Below are positions 34,082 to 46,231 of a stretch of 64,000 bases of DNA, piece by piece. The stretch comes from Adineta ricciae (taxonomy: Eukaryota > Rotifera > Eurotatoria > Adinetida > Adinetidae), in contig CAJNOJ010000273.1 of assembly GCA_905250025.1 (NCBI GenBank), positions 62,001-126,000 on the forward strand, written 5' to 3'. Within the stretch, counting starts at the first letter, position 1. Every line of letters begins with the position of its first letter. Made by a program: the position numbers and the translations under genes. The notes under the pieces are model-generated. The model was given only the letters and a program-made list of their open reading frames with translations. It searched no databases and was not told the origin of the DNA.

Positions 34082-34582
34082 ATGGCAAAGCATGAGAACC
34101 ATTTTATGCAGCTTTATAATTTTGAATACGAATTCGACAAGAGCATCGAAGAACTTGAAAGAGAAGTTGATCTTCAATCCAAAGAAGAAGAACTGAATAG
34201 TTGTGTTGAGTTTATTTCACAACTTGTTGATTTAATGAAGCATACGATTATTATTCCTGAATTACAAAGCAAACACGATTGGGATGATGGTCATGAGCAC
34301 CAATTGAAACGTAACAAAGGAAGCAGTGGAAATAGTCTTCTTGATGATCGTGTTCAACTGATCGTCATGGAAAAAGGCCTAAGCACGGAGCAATGGAAAC
34401 GTCTTCTTTATTTGAATTTTACAGCTGGGGATACTTTGGAAATGATCAGTGTTTCTCGAGCCCATCTGAAGAAGGTTCACGACATGGCCGTACGATTGCT
34501 CGAAGGGGAGGAAAAGGAAACTGCGCTTGTCCTTATTGATGCGATTACGAAATACATGCCAGAAGAGTATTATATTGATTAA
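34082..34582 (+). CDS. Hypothetical helical protein
   Basis: Intronless, 166 residues, no signal peptide or membrane segment. It is rich in Glu, Lys and Leu and predicted by eye to be mostly helical, for example the stretch around SIEELEREVDLQSKEEELN, which may form a coiled coil. A His/Asp-rich turn (KHDWDDGHEHQ) precedes a second helical half ending MPEEYYID. I do not recognise the family. The coding signal is supported by length in AT-rich DNA and balanced composition. It stands alone between a gene-poor region and the trypsin gene. Confidence 0.55.
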   Translation: MAKHENHFMQLYNFEYEFDKSIEELEREVDLQSKEEELNSCVEFISQLVDLMKHTIIIPELQSKHDWDDGHEHQLKRNKGSSGNSLLDDRVQLIVMEKGLSTEQWKRLLYLNFTAGDTLEMISVSRAHLKKVHDMAVRLLEGEEKETALVLIDAITKYMPEEYYID

Positions 34583-35260
34583 TAATGAACAATATCTCCA
34601 TTTGCAAACTCTTAAAGAACACCTATATCCCTTTTTTTCTCGTTACACTTCGTTATCACTATGCTTTGTTCATTTGATGTTCTATATGTAACCCAAAGAA
34701 AGCTGTAACGATTTATTCTATGTTCGTATTCACCCTTCTATCGTTTTAGTGTTGCTATCGTTTAAAGTAGTTGCTTTGAAAGAACTGTGTCGTCATCATG
34801 TCCAATCACAATAGTATATTTGAATAAAATATGCATTAGCGATAGTGACCTTGTTGCTAGAAAAAGCGTTCAACCTATTCTATTGTTGATTTATTAATAT
34901 CCAGATGGTTACTTGTTTCGAAAACATGCTTTTTGAAATCTTCTGATGCACTACTCAGTATAAGAGTGAAAAAATGGATTGAAACGCTACATCATTTAAT
35001 CATATTTCGCACATGTGCTTTTCAATTAATTTCGAATGGCTTTCAATTTTTCTGCGATCTGTATAAAGTAAGACTAAGAGGATTAAAGAGACAAAAATAA
35101 TAATTATCATCATTTTGTGACATACGATTAGTTGGATACTTTTGAGGTCATTGTGCTTAAGCAAACTTGTGACGCAGCAATTTGAAATAACTCATATAAA
35201 TAAGTTGAGTTTTGAGTTTATATTATACTCTGGTCGAAGTAAAAATAACATAATTCAATA
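34583..35260. other. Spacer with likely trypsin promoter
   Basis: AT-rich. A TATATT-like box at about 35219 lies some 40 bases before the trypsin start, within a short leader. No gene seen. Confidence 0.45.
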
Positions 35261-36432
35261 ATGTTATTGATTGCGACTTTTCTTGTTTTCCTTGCTGGTA
35301 GTGTACATGGCCAATATCAACTGATCTATCGTGATGGTGCTAAACTCTGTTCACAATGGATATTAACCACCGGTGGACAAATGTCGCTATCATATGTAAA
35401 CAATCAAGAATGTGTTGGACAAGTTGGTATCGAACAGAGCGGTTCACATATCCGTCTCTGTTGTCAAGGAATGGCTACAACTACAGGTTCATCGGTTTTT
35501 CCTCGCGAATGTGGTAAACAACAATACCAACCATCAAAGACTCGTATTGTCGGAGGAGTACATGCACATCCAAATTCATGGGTAGGTGACAAAAATCTCC
35601 AGTTTCAGCCATTCAATATTGCATTCATTTCTTGTTTTTTAGCCTTGGCAAGTTCGTTTACAACTCGGTGGTGGTCTCTGCGGTGGAACTCTCATCGATA
35701 CAAGACACGTTCTCACAGCAGCTCATTGCTTTCAATCACCACTTACCTTATCAAGATACTCTGTCTACATCGGCATGCACGATATCAATCAACCAGTCTA
35801 TAGTGAACAGAAAATGGCTGTTGAACGAGTTTTTATTCATGAACAATACAATACAAACACTCAAGAGAATGATATTGCTATTATTCGTCTTGCGACACCT
35901 GTCACAATTTCAGACAAAGTGAACGTTATCTGTTTACCGGGTCCTGAAGCTACCGTTACTAATGCTACAGTTTGGGTTGGTAAGTAGTTTTCATTGTGAT
36001 CATCATTGTTATTTCGAAACGATCAATGTTTGACTTTTAGCTGGCTGGGGTACAACATCGTTTCAAGGTTCAACAAGTCCAGTTTTGAAACAAACATCAC
36101 TACACACAATGCCAAATCGATGCGGACAAATCTATGCTAACTTTAATACTCAAAAGCAAATGTGTGCTGGTGCTTATGGTGGTGGTCGCGATACATGTCA
36201 AGGAGACTCTGGTGGTCCATTGATGTACGAATCAAATGGTCAATGGTAAATCGATTATTCTTCATTTTCACAGCAGTTTCGTGAAATACTATTTCCCATT
36301 GTTTTCTATCATAGGTTTGTGAATGGTGTTGTTAGTTATGGTTATCAATGTGCAGTCAACGGTTATCCTGGTGTCTACGCTCGTGTTAGTTACTATCTTC
36401 CATGGATCCGAAACAAATTAGCTACGGCTTGA
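35261..36432 (+). CDS. Secreted trypsin-like serine protease
   Basis: Four exons (35261-35581, 35643-35979, 36041-36245, 36315-36432), 326 residues. Residues 1-18 form a signal peptide (ending SVHG). A Cys-containing propeptide of about 75 residues ends in Arg95, followed by the activated N-terminus IVGG. The triad is complete: His135 in TAAHC, Asp184 in ENDIAI and Ser276 in CQGDSGGP. Asp270, six residues before the Ser, predicts cleavage after Lys or Arg. The protein belongs to S1A. The pro-region (two Cys pairs, VGQVGIEQSGSHIRLCC) resembles no common clip or kringle domain I know. Probably a digestive or matrix protease stored as a zymogen. An AATAAA signal lies about 40 bases past the stop. 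Confidence 0.93.
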
Positions 36433-37664
36433 TTTTTTCTTCTGATGTGAAAACGAAAAATCGATTGAAATAAAACATAATAATAACATCATTTCTTCTC
36501 ATACAACCTGAAAATCTATAAAAAAAAATATCTATTGTTAGAGCAGAGAACGTTCGCACACCTGTCGATCGCATCTGATAGCGATTAAAGTAGAAAATAC
36601 GCAGTATTCATTTAGGACTGTAGGGATACAATGACTAAAATCTACAAGGAAATAACTTATTTTTCAATTTCTTTTTCAACTGTCCCTTAATCTTTTAAAA
36701 ATATTTTCAATTCGAAACTATATCGATCGTGTTTTTCATCATTTGCAAGAAGTTATCTATATTTCTTTTTCAATCAGCCATAATAATTATATCTAAGCAA
36801 ATAAAACAAATGAATATATTTGCTTAGTTACTGATTCATATGCAGACGTAAATTATCTTCTCATCATATGAGGTAAAATTTCGATGACAAATCAATAGAT
36901 TCTATTGCTCTTTAATCGAACTGAAAAGCAAAGGATAATGACCATTATCTACTTATCATTTCAAGAATTTCTTCCTTCATGAGAAACAGTTTCATTTAGA
37001 AAGGAAAAAAATGTATGAAATGTTTAATATTATTTTAAAAACAGTCCTCAACGCGACATAGCATCCAGTTGTACTGTTCTCTTTCGTAAATTCATAATTT
37101 TTCTTTTCTTCTTCTCATCGTTGCATTTGTTTGAAAAAATGAAAGTATCTTTCAGTAGAAAAATTTCTTTTTACCAGTGAGTAAGTAAAGTTTTACGATC
37201 TTTTTGTCTCTTATTAGACTAGTATAAAATAAGCACATATAATTTCTTATATAAAAAACGACATTGCGTACGGAAAGTCTTGTGTAAACCTTGTCAAATA
37301 ATTTATTTCGATTTTATTATTACCTATCTATACAGATTACATAAGCTTTCGTATATATTTCTTCAAGAAATCGTATTTCGTATGTGAACAGCGCGATTTC
37401 CTTTGCGTAAGATTACACAGATGTGTAAACTTTGCAAGAAGAAATAATAAGTAATGCTTTCGGGGAGAGTCAACAATGTTGTATTCTTTTTTCTCCATGA
37501 GAACGCAGTCCGCGAAACATCGTTCGTAAGATTTCTCAAGAAAAAAAGGACATAACCACACTGCTTGCTTATGTATTGTTCGTTAACGTTAAAATTAAAC
37601 ATAATTATTATGAAAGTTGCAGATGTGACCAATTGCTGATCAATGATACGAATTGTGTACGATA
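36433..37664. other. Spacer without a recognised gene
   Basis: AT-rich DNA with T-rich stretches. Overlapping minus-strand frames near 37340-37630 have no recognisable domain. Confidence 0.45.
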
Positions 37665-38999
37665 ATGTTAAACAACAATACGCCTAGTCCACAAAATTCG
37701 AAATCACTCAAACTTCGTGCTTTATTCTTTGTTATTCTCTTCATCTCCTCATGTTTACTTTTCGTTCGATTCGATTTAACCGCATCTCGCATGATTATTC
37801 AGAATATGTTCAATCCATTAATCGTTACCAATCAAAAGCACGATACAAATGCAACATCGATCAAGAGCAATGACACTCAGGTCATAGATAAAACTCGAAA
37901 CTTGAACAATGAATCAAAATTTAGCTTGAATACAAACGATTCCAATCAACCTAAAGAAGCATTTGTCACTTTTTGTAATAATAATCAAAGATATCTGGAT
38001 TTATTGAAAGTTTTACTCGATTCAGTACATACTTTTTCTACAAGACATATCATTGCATTTGGAATTGACGTCGATCTTAACATTGATCCAACTCCATATC
38101 CACGGCTTATTAAACGACGTATTTCACAACGTGATTGTGGTCCGGTAATAGATATATTATTTTGTTTGTGTATTTACACTTTACTAACTATTTCAAAAAT
38201 TTAATTGAAGGACAGTTCAGAATTATTTGTGCTTTATTCTAATAAAAAAACAATTCTCTATTGTGCTTATTTTAGTCTGTTTATTTCTGCAAAATACACG
38301 CGATTGTCAGTAGTAATGTTGATTACGGTGTATTAATGGAAACCGATGATGTTGTCAACTACAATGTCGATCTTCTCTTTGATGTTCTCCACGTTTGGCC
38401 CTATCCCGTACCATTATCACCACGGCATCCTGATGACCCACAAAACTATCATCATTTTATGCGCCAATTCAATGTTTCGAAGCGTTCGCTACCATATATA
38501 CATGCTCATATGATTTGGAACTATCATGCAATACCATTTCTACGAAATCTTCGAGAGCTGTTGCGTCGCGGCCACTTCCATGGTTCAAATTATGATGAAA
38601 CAGCCGTTAATGTTATGCTTTGGCATGCTAAAGCCAATTATACATTATGCAAATATGGTATGAAAATGTATTAACAATATGATGAATTATAGAAAAAAAG
38701 AAATTCTTATTTATTTAGATCCCTTCTTTACATTTTCTGAGGCTTACGAGCTTTGGCCAAATATAACGAATTGTACTCGATATTGTCATACAGTATTTAT
38801 TACATTACATGGATCCAAGGACGCTCCAATATCGGCAGCACTTCTAGAACGATTGAAAACGATGAGAGGTAAACCAACTGTACAAACACCTGGTATGGGT
38901 GGACTTTATCATTTGAATGATACCCGATATTCATGCTGTTATCCTGATAGTAAACCATCATCGATCCATCCACTGTTATGCCAACATAATTTGCTATAA
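37665..38999 (+). CDS. Type II membrane glycosyltransferase-like protein
   Basis: Three exons (37665-38144, 38276-38657, 38719-38999) give 380 residues. A single hydrophobic anchor (ALFFVILFISSCLLFV) follows a short cytoplasmic tail, then an Asn/Ser-rich stem. The luminal part begins AFVTFCNNNQRYLDLLKVLL and contains YGVLMETDDVVNYNVDLLFD, where Glu-Thr-Asp-Asp could be the DxD-like metal motif of a GT-A fold, and NYDETAVNVMLWHAKAN. Several N-glycosylation sites and a Cys-rich C-terminus fit the Golgi lumen. I cannot assign a CAZy family; similarity to nucleotide-diphospho-sugar transferases is by architecture only. The second intron is 61 bases. Confidence 0.6.
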
Positions 39000-39431
39000 C
39001 AAAAACGAAATAGTTGGTTCCATATAGCAAAGTTTTTTTTTTTGAAGATATTTTAATAATCACATTGTTATCCGTGACATATCGATAAAAGGTGAAAGAC
39101 TATCGGTGATATTATTATGTATTAACGATTTGAACTTTATAATAATAAAAATTTACTTTTCGATCAAATGCTCTATTTTGACATATGACTCAAATCATCA
39201 ATAATAACATTTCTTTTGCTTTCAAAAGTGTATAAACGAATGTTATATAACCACTTTCTTTCTCATTCATATGCACATGATGTGCGTATGCGTTGGATGA
39301 AAATTAACCTCCGATCGAAGAGAACGATATATACGTCACATGCATCGAGGTCTGTATATTACATTCCGTTTTAGAATTGAACCGAAGTATTTGTCAAGAA
39401 TAGAATTAAATGCGTAACGATTTTTTTTCAG
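39000..39431. other. Spacer
   Basis: AT-rich, with AATAAA-like motifs near 39142. A TATATA-like box near 39328 may belong to the next gene. No gene seen. Confidence 0.4.
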
Positions 39432-40166
39432 ATGTTCTTCTATATTCTTGTTTTCCTCCTCTGTTTTTCTTTGGTTCAAAGTCAAATAAACGACACAGTT
39501 ATTCGTCAAACTCGTCCTCTGTCATCATTTGCATTCGATGAAATTCTAGTTAATGGTGCATTCGATGTATTCTTGACCCAGACATCGAATGAGTCGTTGA
39601 ATCCGACTGTTGAAATTGAAGCACCAAGCGACGTTCAAAACAATGTTCTTGTCGAAATTGTAAACAATCACATTCTCTTCATCTCTATGAACGGATCAAC
39701 AATGACGAATAAAAATATTTATGCTTATATTCGATTCCGTTCTCCATTATATCGTTATACAATTAAAGGTACTGGAAACGTTCTAACAGATGATAATGGA
39801 ATATCAAGTGAGAATACCGAAGGATTTACTTTGGATAATCAAGGTGTAGCCAATGTTGCTATGAGATTGAATGTAAAAAAATTTCAAGTTTATCATACTG
39901 GAACGGGAAATAGTCGATTTTGGGGCGAAGTACGTGGTGAAGCGTACTTTGATGCAAAAGGGGTTGGTGATATCAACGCGTTAAGTTTGACCACAAATCA
40001 GGCGAAAGTACGATCGACTGGTGTTAGTATCGTACGTGTTGCAGCGATTGACGATGTTCAAATTGAAGTTTCAGGCGTTTCAAACGTTTATTATCGATTA
40101 CCTGCGGGTAAAAAGCCCAGCAAAGCGATTTCAACTGGACTTGGAAAAATTGTACTTATTCATTAA
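39432..40166 (+). CDS. Secreted GIN-domain (DUF2807) adhesin-head-like protein
   Basis: Intronless, 244 residues, signal peptide ending near SLVQSQ. The rest is a beta-rich repeat fold typical of the putative auto-transporter adhesin head GIN domain: FDEILVNGAFDVFLTQ at the front, then repeated strand-turn units with Gly (YTIKGTGNV, LDNQGVANV, YHTGTGNSRFWG, FDAKGVGDI, VRSTGVSIV, EVSGVSNVYY). This family is abundant in Bacteroidetes, where its role is unclear, and I know of scattered eukaryotic copies. No introns and a bacterial-type family make horizontal acquisition plausible (inference). AATAAA lies soon after the stop. Confidence 0.8.
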   Translation: MFFYILVFLLCFSLVQSQINDTVIRQTRPLSSFAFDEILVNGAFDVFLTQTSNESLNPTVEIEAPSDVQNNVLVEIVNNHILFISMNGSTMTNKNIYAYIRFRSPLYRYTIKGTGNVLTDDNGISSENTEGFTLDNQGVANVAMRLNVKKFQVYHTGTGNSRFWGEVRGEAYFDAKGVGDINALSLTTNQAKVRSTGVSIVRVAAIDDVQIEVSGVSNVYYRLPAGKKPSKAISTGLGKIVLIH

Positions 40167-41077
40167 ATTCTAACTAATAAAGAAAAGATCTTTTTCTGCA
40201 TTATTCTTGGCAAAGATGTCTAATTAGCTATTGGTAAAGACAATATGTTTTTTTGTCCTTCTATAATAACGTATTTTGTTTTTATCTCGATCAAAAAACA
40301 CGAATGAAATCGAATACTTCAAACAGTTGCCAACTTATCGCACAGTTCTATTTTTATAATTCACTAATTTCTTGCTACTTAGAAAAACAAACATGTGAAA
40401 TCTCGAAAAACTTGTTCCCTGCCAATCGGTATAACCTGAGAAGATCGATGTTTGTAGCAAAAGTTATCTCAATTACGAATTCATCTCGAATTTGAGGTAT
40501 TTTCTCGATTGATCAAAGTGATCAATCTTCTACTGGAATTTTTTTGCAACAAAATAAACAAAAAGTATCCTTCTTCACATAGAAACAGTGCATTATGTAA
40601 GTATTTAAGAACAACATGCAACAAAAGAAGGTCTGATCGTTTGTTATTATTCCTCGATTGTATTTTTTAACCGCACTCGCGAAAAAATTGTCCAAGCCAC
40701 AACAATAACAATTCGTTCGTTTTATTTTCAACTGCTTCATCCATTGCTTGCTGCTGCTGCTCTTGTTGTTGTTGTTATCGAACATGCCAATCCTTTTATA
40801 TATTTTTTCTTCTAACTTGAAAAAGTAAAAAAGAAACTCTCGTATTTTTCCCTTCTCTTCTTACTTGATGTGGTTGCTGGCGGTTAAATTATTCTCTTCT
40901 GTTTGAATTTTGTCAATCAAAACAGTTGAAATATTTTTCTCTCGGTTTCTTTTCGTTGTGGTGGTCTTCTTCATCATTTAACCATACGTACATTCATTTG
41001 CAGTAGTGAAGCAGCATCAGCGAAATACCAATTCCAATTAAAATACGAACAAACAAGTGTGAAAAACTGATTCAATC
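40167..41077. other. Spacer upstream of the MIEAP-like gene
   Basis: Contains a (GTT/GCT)n run near 40750-40785 and pyrimidine-rich stretches. No gene seen; it should hold the promoter of the next gene. Confidence 0.45.
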
Positions 41078-44000
41078 ATGTCGGCTAAAATCTTTCTTCG
41101 ACGATTAACTGATATCGCATCGTTCGATACACTTCAAGATAAACTTTCTCGTCTCAACGATACATACTTGGTAAAAATAAGCAAAAAGAAGTTTTTTCAT
41201 TGCGAACTTTCCAAACAATGTGTATTTTAGGTCAACTCAATCGATACAAATGTATCCCGATGCATTGATATTATCGAACTCAATGCTCGTGTTCAACGAG
41301 AACTGTTCAAACTTCTCAATCTCGTTTCAGCTGAAGGCAAGTATTTGCAAGTTTTTTCTTCGATGATCTTCTTATGCATGTGTTTTTTCTTTGTTTCGTT
41401 TCGCTATCGAAAACAAAAGCTTATAAACTAATAGAGAAAAAAAACTATCGTCATCATTAATACATAAGTGAAAATCAAACAGTATTTACTTCAATAGTAA
41501 ATCGTCGATAGACAAGTGTAGTTTATATGTATGCATATGACAACATCTCACATGAGAAAGGGAACCGCAACCGTATTCTTTTTTTTCTTCTTCTTATTGA
41601 TAGCAAACAACAACATAATCATCACTCTTCAAGGTTAAATTCATCACACATAAGATATTGGAAAAGAATTCTTCATGTCATATTGTATAAGGTAGTAGAC
41701 TGAAGCATTCAAGATGCATCCAGAAACAATAGCCATTATGATCAAGAAGTGTACTCATCAGAGTTTTTATTTCCGCTGGTACAATTTTTTGTCTGTTTTG
41801 CATAAACGTGCATGTGCCGAAATGAATTGATTAAGTTTATTCGTAAATAATTCCTCTATATTGTATTATTCAACGAATATATTTTCCGTCATTGTGAATC
41901 TTTGATTATCCTGAGAAGTGACTTCTTCTATTTTCATTAATGATTCACATTCAATAGGTTCTATCGATTCTTCTTCAGTTCACTTGGTTTGTTAAATCAA
42001 TCTTGTCATGAAAAGGCAGGTCGAATGTCATATAATTAGAAAAAACATATTCATCTCGGCAAAAAAATTGACTTTTTTCTTCTGTTTGACATTCTGTAGA
42101 CAAGGATGCTCAACCGGAATCGTAAACGTCATACGTATAACAATGAACAATTAATCTAATGAGCTTCTTCTTGATCGTTAGTTTTAGAAACCAACTAATA
42201 ATACAAATAGTAGACCAATTTACCCTAGAGGCATTTAAGAAAAAGAAATAAAGATAAACGTTGATGTCTCGTGCACGCGATCTGTAATGAATAATAACGT
42301 GTAACACTGAAAAGAAATTGTACTGGATGTGAAAGTCAATAGTGAATCACATGCATAGATATTTGTATGCGTCATTTCAGTAATGATAGTTTATGACTAG
42401 GCTTGTCTTCTGAACATCATCTTGTAAAAGCATTAGGGATTAGTACAACATGCTATTATTTCATCTGTCTCTCGTTTTCCATTTTCCGTCATCCATAATT
42501 AAGTAGAAGCAATAATTTTGTTCGGTCTCCTCTTCCTTTCATTTCTACGCATCTTTCATCCACATTTCCTTTTTCTGAAGAGTACGTACAGACCATCAGT
42601 ATGAATAAATGAGAAAGAAAAAAAAAATTAGTAATATTACATGTCTCTCCTTTGAATCAGTCAATACTGTCTGAAATCTATACAACAGATTTTATTAGTA
42701 GAAGACAAAATAGCGACACATTTGCTATACATGATCAACTCTATTATTTTCATTTTCTATCGGTACTATCATCGTGAACAAAAGACAAAGCGAACGAATA
42801 AAGGAGTAGAAATAATTCAACCGATCGCTCTTATATTGCGTGCGTTCCTTATCATTATTATGTGAAACACGGAATACGAGTAGGACAAAGACGTTATGAA
42901 CGTCAATCTTGAGACGGAAAAAGAATAAAAGAGGGATAGAGTAAGACATAATAATGATGAACTACTTCTATTTTTATTGGACATATTGACACAAAGACCA
43001 ATTTTCAATGACCATACGTCGTGTAGAATGTATCGTGATAGTTACATTGTGAATGAAGGAAAAAGATCAAGATTTTGATTGTTATAAATAACTATAATAA
43101 AAATGAATCAATCATAAAAGGGTTTCAAGTAAAGAAAGCGATTTTCTGCTCTCGTGAACATCCTTTTTTCATTGTGCATATGGCGAATAATGTTCTCATC
43201 TTCCGAAGCATCTTTCTTTTTTTTTCTTCGTTTCCCATTGATTCTCGTTTGTCATCTTCTTTTTCTTTGCATTATCCTTGTCGTCTAACTAAAACTCGCA
43301 AATGCTCGATCGAGTTGCATTAGAACATGAAAAAAATCTCATCATGATTGTTCAACCATTGTATGTGTGCGTGTATGTGATGTGCGAAGAGAAAGAAAAA
43401 GAAGAAGACGATGAAGAAAGAAGTTGGTTTCTTTTTTTTTCTTCTTCTAACATCATCGTCAAATGAAAATGCTTTCTTCCGGGTGTCGATCTTTTTTTCT
43501 TCTTTCTCGTCTCGTTCTGAGCGACAATTGAGAAAGATAAAAAAAAATGTTCATTCATATTCCATCTTCTTACGCTTCCACATACACACATCATAATCTT
43601 GCACGACACGGCTGATACACTTAGTGCATTGTTTAGTTTGCTGTGCATTACAAGCACCAGGTGATATCAGCTTCTATCGGCGGAGACTAACAACAATTAT
43701 CTCATTTTGTTTCTTTTGCTCACTAACTTCCTTTCATTGTCAATTTCTATCGCATAGGTGGTGTTTATGGTGGAGCGTCGACAATTCGTGCACGGCTCTT
43801 ACCGTTTCTCAACCTTGAAGCGTCTTATCTCAATGGTTTATTGAGTAATACAGGTTCGGATTTGTATCCGTATGCTTGGTGGCGCTATCCATATGCGCAT
43901 TTGCGTACATCAGCTGAATTTCATTCATTGGCTAATGAATATGAAAGTAATTTGAATAATCTTGAATTGGATTTACGTGATGCCAATGAAGATAATGCTC

Positions 44001-45986
44001 GACTTGAAGCTGAGTAAATATTATATAATATTTGTTTTGACATATATTAATAATTTTACTTAGATTGGAAGAAACACGAGCAGAATTAATTGATGAGCGA
44101 ACAAAGTCAACAGGTGAAAAAATGTTTATTGAAGCTGAATTATCTAATTTACGATCACGGTACGTTGAACACATGCAGCGTATCGTTCTAGTTCCTTCCG
44201 AATACCTTTTTCACGATGTTTCCAGTACTTTACTTCGCTGTATCGACTATTTTGGAAAATGATACAGTTTGATGTTTATTGTTGACTGTTCGAAGATGTT
44301 AACTTCGAGTGAAATACAAAAATTTCGCATTTTTCTTCTATGTTAAGAAAGATACTTTGCAAAGTTTTTTCGATAAGTCAAGTTTTAAAGTTCTTCCAGC
44401 TTTCCATTCGCTCGCTTCTTGAGTTTTTGTTTGGCCAAATAGTTGTTCTGAAGTATTAAAACCAGAAGAAAATTAGGATTCTATGTTTCATACAGAAGTA
44501 GTATCTTTCAATAGCTGTCGTTTACGAAGAAAAACAGTTGATATAATGAAGTACAACGGTGAAAATATCGTCGGAAAATTTTAGAACATTCTGTATACAG
44601 GAAGAGAATCATTTAGCTGATAATTAAGATTTGCTTCTATAAATAGACTTAGTGATACGGAATTTCGTCTTTCACTCGAACGATTTAAGCCGCGATCGGA
44701 CATTGCTCTTAACCAAGCCGAACGTGATATTCGTCGTTTACGTAATGATGTCGAATTAGCACAAATTCGATCGCGATCATCCTCACCTGTTCCAAGGTAG
44801 ATAATTATCATTTTTGTTTCTTATCGTAAAACAATTCGTCTGTTCTCCCCTCAATCCTTATTTTAGCTATACGTCACGACGTCCCGTATCACCGACTCGT
44901 TCATTAGTTCCGTTGACATCGTCTAGTTCTTCTGTACAGGCAGTTCGTGAAGATTCACTCATACAGTGTTATAATGACTTAAATGCTCGAGAACGACTTA
45001 GTGCCATGGACATACTTCGAACTGTTTCGGATGATTATGATATGAATCGACGTATTTGCTTTGCTGTTGTTCAGGTAATCAGAGATTGCTTTTTCTTCGC
45101 TCTATTAGTAACAGGCGATTTCTTTAGGAAGCATTTTCAGTTGCTAAACGTCGCTCTAATGAATGGAAATTACGTCTTCGTTCGCAATTTGCGATAACAC
45201 ATACAGGTCCTGATTCACTTGAAGATGTTGTTCAGGATTATATTAATCGAAACGTTGAACCATATGAGTTACCAACTCTTGTTTCGGTGAGAATTCTCAT
45301 GCGAAAGAATATTTTACTATTTGAGGAAGATTTTAACAGGAAATAATTGGTAATTTGACTCGTAATCCTCGATTAAGCCTTCCACTTGGTGTCTCCTATA
45401 CCATCATCAATACATATATTCGAGAAGCAGTGCGTGTTGCTTGGCATATGTCATGTCTATCTTATCCAATGGATGTTGCATTTGCTACTGACGGTGAAGT
45501 TTTCGATAGTACAAAGTAAATTCGATTTTAAAGAAGGATACGGAAAAAAAATAAAGCAAGATTTGTAGATATCGTCGAAGTTATGATTCGGAATATGGAG
45601 CACCGTTAGTTGATCATCATGTTTGGCCTGCGTTGATGCAAGGCGGACGTGTCGTAACTACAGTAATTCTCATTAAAAAATATAATGCAGTCACGATCAT
45701 ACTGTCTATTTAAGGGTGAAGCATGTACAAAACGTGGTGCCTCATTAGTATGTATTTTTACTATCAAGTATTTGTAGATCAATTTTCATGCATTTTTTTC
45801 CTTTAGAATCGTTCTCGAGCTGCAAGTCCAATTCGTCTGGGTTATACAAGCCCTGTTCGCAGTCGATCGGTTAGTCCTATTCGTCGATCACGTACCGCAA
45901 GTCCAGTGAGATTTGCACCTACAAATCGTAATTATCCGAAAATATTATCACATATATTCTTACTTTTCTCTCGTTTTTCTCTTTAG
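41078..45986 (+). CDS. Mitochondria-eating protein (MIEAP/SPATA18)-like
   Basis: Eleven exons: 41078-41170, 41231-41336, 43758-44013, 44064-44159, 44647-44796, 44867-45074, 45128-45286, 45340-45515, 45569-45662, 45715-45747, 45807-45986. All phases agree, about 516 residues. The middle is coiled coil ([20 protein letters not shown], then helical [13 protein letters not shown]). The C-terminal domain matches [65 protein letters not shown] and [19 protein letters not shown] acts in mitochondrial quality control in vertebrates, where p53 induces it; function here is inferred. The tail after the domain has four SP[IV]R motifs (ASPIR, TSPVR, VSPIR, ASPVR), possible proline-directed kinase sites. 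Intron 2 is 2.4 kb with a GC donor. Exon 10 is only 33 bases. The last exon reads to TAG at 45984, but a further intron is possible. Confidence 0.88.
41337..43757 (+). other. 2.4 kb GC-AG intron of the MIEAP-like gene
   Basis: Donor GCAAGT at 41337 and acceptor CATAG before 43758. The GC donor is required, because the nearest GT (41341) would shift the frame. The intron is more than ten times longer than most others here. It is T-rich and contains no gene I can recognise. Confidence 0.7.
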
Positions 45987-46231
45987 GCTACTATTAATTT
46001 GTTTTATGTAACGCACGAATCCACGAACAAAGACAGACATTGGCTTTTTTTTTCTAACGTAGATAATCATAATTTTATACTTTTATTCTTTGTTTCCTAA
46101 TACCAAATTCTAATAAAGAATACGTGAAACTTTTATTTTTAAATCCAGGTATATTATAAAACAAAAAGAAGCATGATTGAATATTTCCATTTTCTGGTTT
46201 AATCTTCTTTTTTTTTCAATAAAAGTAGAAC

